Source: an uncultured Clostridia bacterium
GTDB taxonomy: Bacteria > Bacillota > Clostridia > Oscillospirales > Ruminococcaceae
DNA: 6,461 nucleotides
Reading direction: 5' to 3'
Assembly (NCBI GenBank): GCA_947175045.1
Contig: CAMWLH010000124.1
Coordinates: forward strand, 1 to 6,461
Notes under the pieces: model-generated
The model's input: only the letters and a program-made list of their open reading frames with translations
Told to the model about the DNA's origin: nothing
Databases searched by the model: none
Shown here: positions 4,839-6,461 of the stretch, in pieces
Position numbering within the stretch: the first letter of the stretch is position 1
Layout: each line of letters begins with the position of its first letter
Translations under genes and position numbers: made by a program

Positions 4839-6332
4839 TCAGCTTTCTATTGCCTTGTTGATATCGTCGATAGCCGCCTGTATCTCAGACTCGTGAGCCT
4901 CGCGCAGCGAGGTAAATGTCTCACCGGTGAGGTATACCATACTGGTAAGCGACTGAATGGGTGCCTCCGCGGCGGAGGTATCCGAAACAGCGCCCAGACC
5001 GTTTTTGAAGTCAACGATCGGCGTCACGGGGCTGGAACCGTCAAGTGCGCAGAGCGAGTAGATAAACTCCAGCTCCTCCTTGTTCCAGTTGTACTTGTTC
5101 ACAGCCTGATCTATAGCCGCTTCCTTTACTGAGGGGTCTTGTGATGCGGTAACGCAGCAGTCGATCCACGCGCTGACGCCGGCGGCGTTTGTGGATCCCT
5201 TGCACCACATCAGCGAATCCTGTTTCAGCGTTACATAGTGAGCGTCAGCCTGAGGGTCTTTGGGGCAGGGAACTACCTTGATCTCATCTGCGTCCCATCC
5301 GTTCTTTTGGGCGTACTTGCTGATGGTGGATTCCCATACCCATGTTCCGCCGTCGGCATAGAACAGGATATCGCCGTCCGCGAACAGCTTGGGGTTGACG
5401 TTCCAGCCGTTAAGCTCATGTCTGGGGTAGCGCAGATTTTCCTCCTGCAAAACCTTAAGCATAAGATTCTCGGCTCTTTCTATCGCGGGATCGCGCAGGT
5501 TGCTGACTATCGTACCGCTTTCGTTGCTTACCATAGGAGTTCCCGTTGAAAGGAGGAAATCCTGCTCGGGCCCGTAACCGTCTATAACATACTTGCCCTC
5601 GCCCGACTGCTGGAATTTTCTCGCCATATCAAGGAACGCGTCCCAGTCCCATCTGCCCTCTTCAAACAGCGTTCTGGGGTCTTCAACGCCAAGATCGTCG
5701 ATAATGCTTGTGCGGTAATAGAACAGGTTGTTCATGGATATCTCATAGAACGCGCAGTAATATCTGCCGTTGAGCACGAAATCCTCCATGAGGTCTCTTG
5801 TAGCGTCCCACTTGGGGGAATCCAGGTTGATTATTTCGTCCACGGGCTGATATCTTCCTCTTAAAACGCCGTAGGGGAAATCGCTTATCTCAAAGGGGAA
5901 TATATCGGGACCGTCGTCTGCCGCGATAGCCGTGCCCAGACTGTCGAAGCGTCCGCCGTAAGCAACGTAAGTATAGTCCAATATCATACCGTTACGGTAC
6001 GCCTGTGCACCGTTCGCGGGAATGCCGTAGGTTTGCTTGAACAGCTCCGCTGCGGGAGTGGTTTCGTCGATCTCCCACCAGGCCATCCACTTTATGCGAT
6101 CAGTTACCTCCAGGTCGGGATTATCGACTTTAAGATCCTTTACCGAATCGATAACGTTCTGGTCGGTGTCAAAGGTAGTGCGCGGCGGTGTTGTCTGTGG
6201 AGCCGACGTTCCGGGCGCGTTGGGGGTTACGGGATTTCCGCTCTCATTCGGAACGGTTTCGTCGCACGCCGTAACGGACAGAGCCATAGCTGCCGCCATA
6301 AGAGCGCAGGCGAGCGTCTTGAATTTCTTCAT
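4839..6332 (-). CDS. Extracellular substrate-binding lipoprotein of a sugar-type ABC transporter
   Basis: A 497-aa secreted lipoprotein that would capture a solute outside the membrane and hand it to an ABC permease. The N-terminus MKKFK, a hydrophobic core and lipobox SVTAC put the lipidated cysteine at residue 23. A Thr/Pro-rich linker follows (about 25-53). The mature part shows the family 1 (MalE-like) pattern: GPDIFPFEISDFPYG, then GRYQPVDEIINLDSPKWD, NNLFYYRTSIIDDLGV, GRWDWDAFLDMARKF, ADGDILFYADGGTWVW, and a Trp-rich C-terminal lobe. It is somewhat longer than most family members (about 400-450). AAAAGGAGGA (6348-6339) lies 6 nt before the ATG. It is transcribed alone towards fucI and ends in its own terminator, with no permease or ATPase downstream, so it is an orphan binding protein here. 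The ligand is unknown; a fucose-related sugar is only guilt by proximity. Confidence 0.93.
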   Translation of the reverse strand: MKKFKTLACALMAAAMALSVTACDETVPNESGNPVTPNAPGTSAPQTTPPRTTFDTDQNVIDSVKDLKVDNPDLEVTDRIKWMAWWEIDETTPAAELFKQTYGIPANGAQAYRNGMILDYTYVAYGGRFDSLGTAIAADDGPDIFPFEISDFPYGVLRGRYQPVDEIINLDSPKWDATRDLMEDFVLNGRYYCAFYEISMNNLFYYRTSIIDDLGVEDPRTLFEEGRWDWDAFLDMARKFQQSGEGKYVIDGYGPEQDFLLSTGTPMVSNESGTIVSNLRDPAIERAENLMLKVLQEENLRYPRHELNGWNVNPKLFADGDILFYADGGTWVWESTISKYAQKNGWDADEIKVVPCPKDPQADAHYVTLKQDSLMWCKGSTNAAGVSAWIDCCVTASQDPSVKEAAIDQAVNKYNWNKEELEFIYSLCALDGSSPVTPIVDFKNGLGAVSDTSAAEAPIQSLTSMVYLTGETFTSLREAHESEIQAAIDDINKAIES

Positions 6333-6370
6333 GGGTGTTCCTCCTTTTGTCGGTGCATATTCCTTTACAT

Positions 6371-6404
6371 TTGGCTTTATAAAGCCAATCAGACTGTATA
6401 TAAA
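6371..6404 (-). promoter_or_regulatory. Promoter and palindromic operator of the binding-protein gene
   Basis: On the minus strand TTTATA (6404-6399) and TATAAA (6381-6376) are separated by 17 bp, a plausible -35/-10 pair. TTGGCTTTATAAAGCCAA (6371-6388) is a perfect 18-bp palindrome centred on the -10, a classic place for a repressor dimer. Because TTTATA and TATAAA are reverse complements, the same two hexamers also form a plus-strand promoter reading out of the window. The expected minus-strand start is near 6368, giving a leader of about 35 nt. Confidence 0.6.
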
Positions 6405-6405
6405 G

Positions 6406-6461
6406 TGCTGACGAGGAGCAAATTATTTAAATGGGAATTTTCCGCACCACGGCACCCGCCC
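6406..6461 (-). repeat. MITE-like element, copy B (truncated by the window edge)
   Basis: Read on the minus strand, 6460-6406 repeats 1962-2016 with three differences in 55 bp. It runs from GGCGGGTGC through the ATTTAAATAATTTGCTCC block to the terminal CGTCAGCA (CGTCAACA in copy A). Beyond 6406 the two loci are unrelated. The rest of the element would lie beyond 6461. As in copy A, the element end points towards the downstream gene, 1 nt from the candidate -35. Confidence 0.8.

Noticed and set aside
1870..6461. The two inverted repeats as ends of a 4.6-kb composite transposon carrying the 200-aa gene, fucI and the binding-protein gene
   Set aside because: No transposase or integrase lies between them. 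Each copy is explained better by its position at a promoter, and copy A is a complete small unit by itself.

Overview
The window reads as chromosomal DNA of a low-to-mid-GC Gram-positive anaerobe, most likely a gut Clostridia member of the Ruminococcus/Oscillospiraceae type. This rests on strong AGGAGG ribosome-binding sites, consensus SigA-type promoters, a lipoprotein substrate-binding protein, a DUF3899-like protein and an L-fucose isomerase. It is an inference from style and gene content; no marker gene is present.

Layout. (1) Positions 1-1810, plus strand: the end of a probable operon. It holds the 3' part of an OppF/DppF-type peptide ABC transporter ATPase (Walker A lies before the window), a small DUF3899-like membrane protein overlapping it by 1 nt, and a nitroreductase-family flavoprotein 16 nt further on. 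A hairpin terminator follows at 1810-1840. (2) Positions 1870-2016: a roughly 147-bp non-coding element with short terminal inverted repeats and a perfect internal 21-bp-stem palindrome. A second copy of its right end lies inverted at the right edge of the window (6406-6461). (3) Positions 2017-2760: a textbook promoter (TTGACA, 17 bp, TATAAT) abutting the element, a possible 12-codon leader ORF, and a 200-aa protein with a ParB/Srx-like C-terminal motif, closed by a good terminator. (4) Positions 2829-4691: a promoter, a LacI/CcpA-like operator and fucI, apparently a single-gene unit. (5) Positions 4795-6404, minus strand: a convergent sugar-type ABC substrate-binding lipoprotein with its own terminator, ribosome-binding site, promoter and an 18-bp perfect palindromic operator over the -10.

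Biology. Peptide uptake, L-fucose isomerisation and capture of an unknown, probably carbohydrate, ligand fit a saccharolytic gut bacterium. No fucK, fucA or sugar permease genes are present, so fucI and the binding protein are isolated from their partners here. The most unusual signal is the repeated element. In both copies the homology stops within 0-1 nt of a -35 hexamer, in the same orientation relative to the promoter. The second is the leader ORF, whose stop codon touches a hairpin that would hide the next gene's ribosome-binding site.
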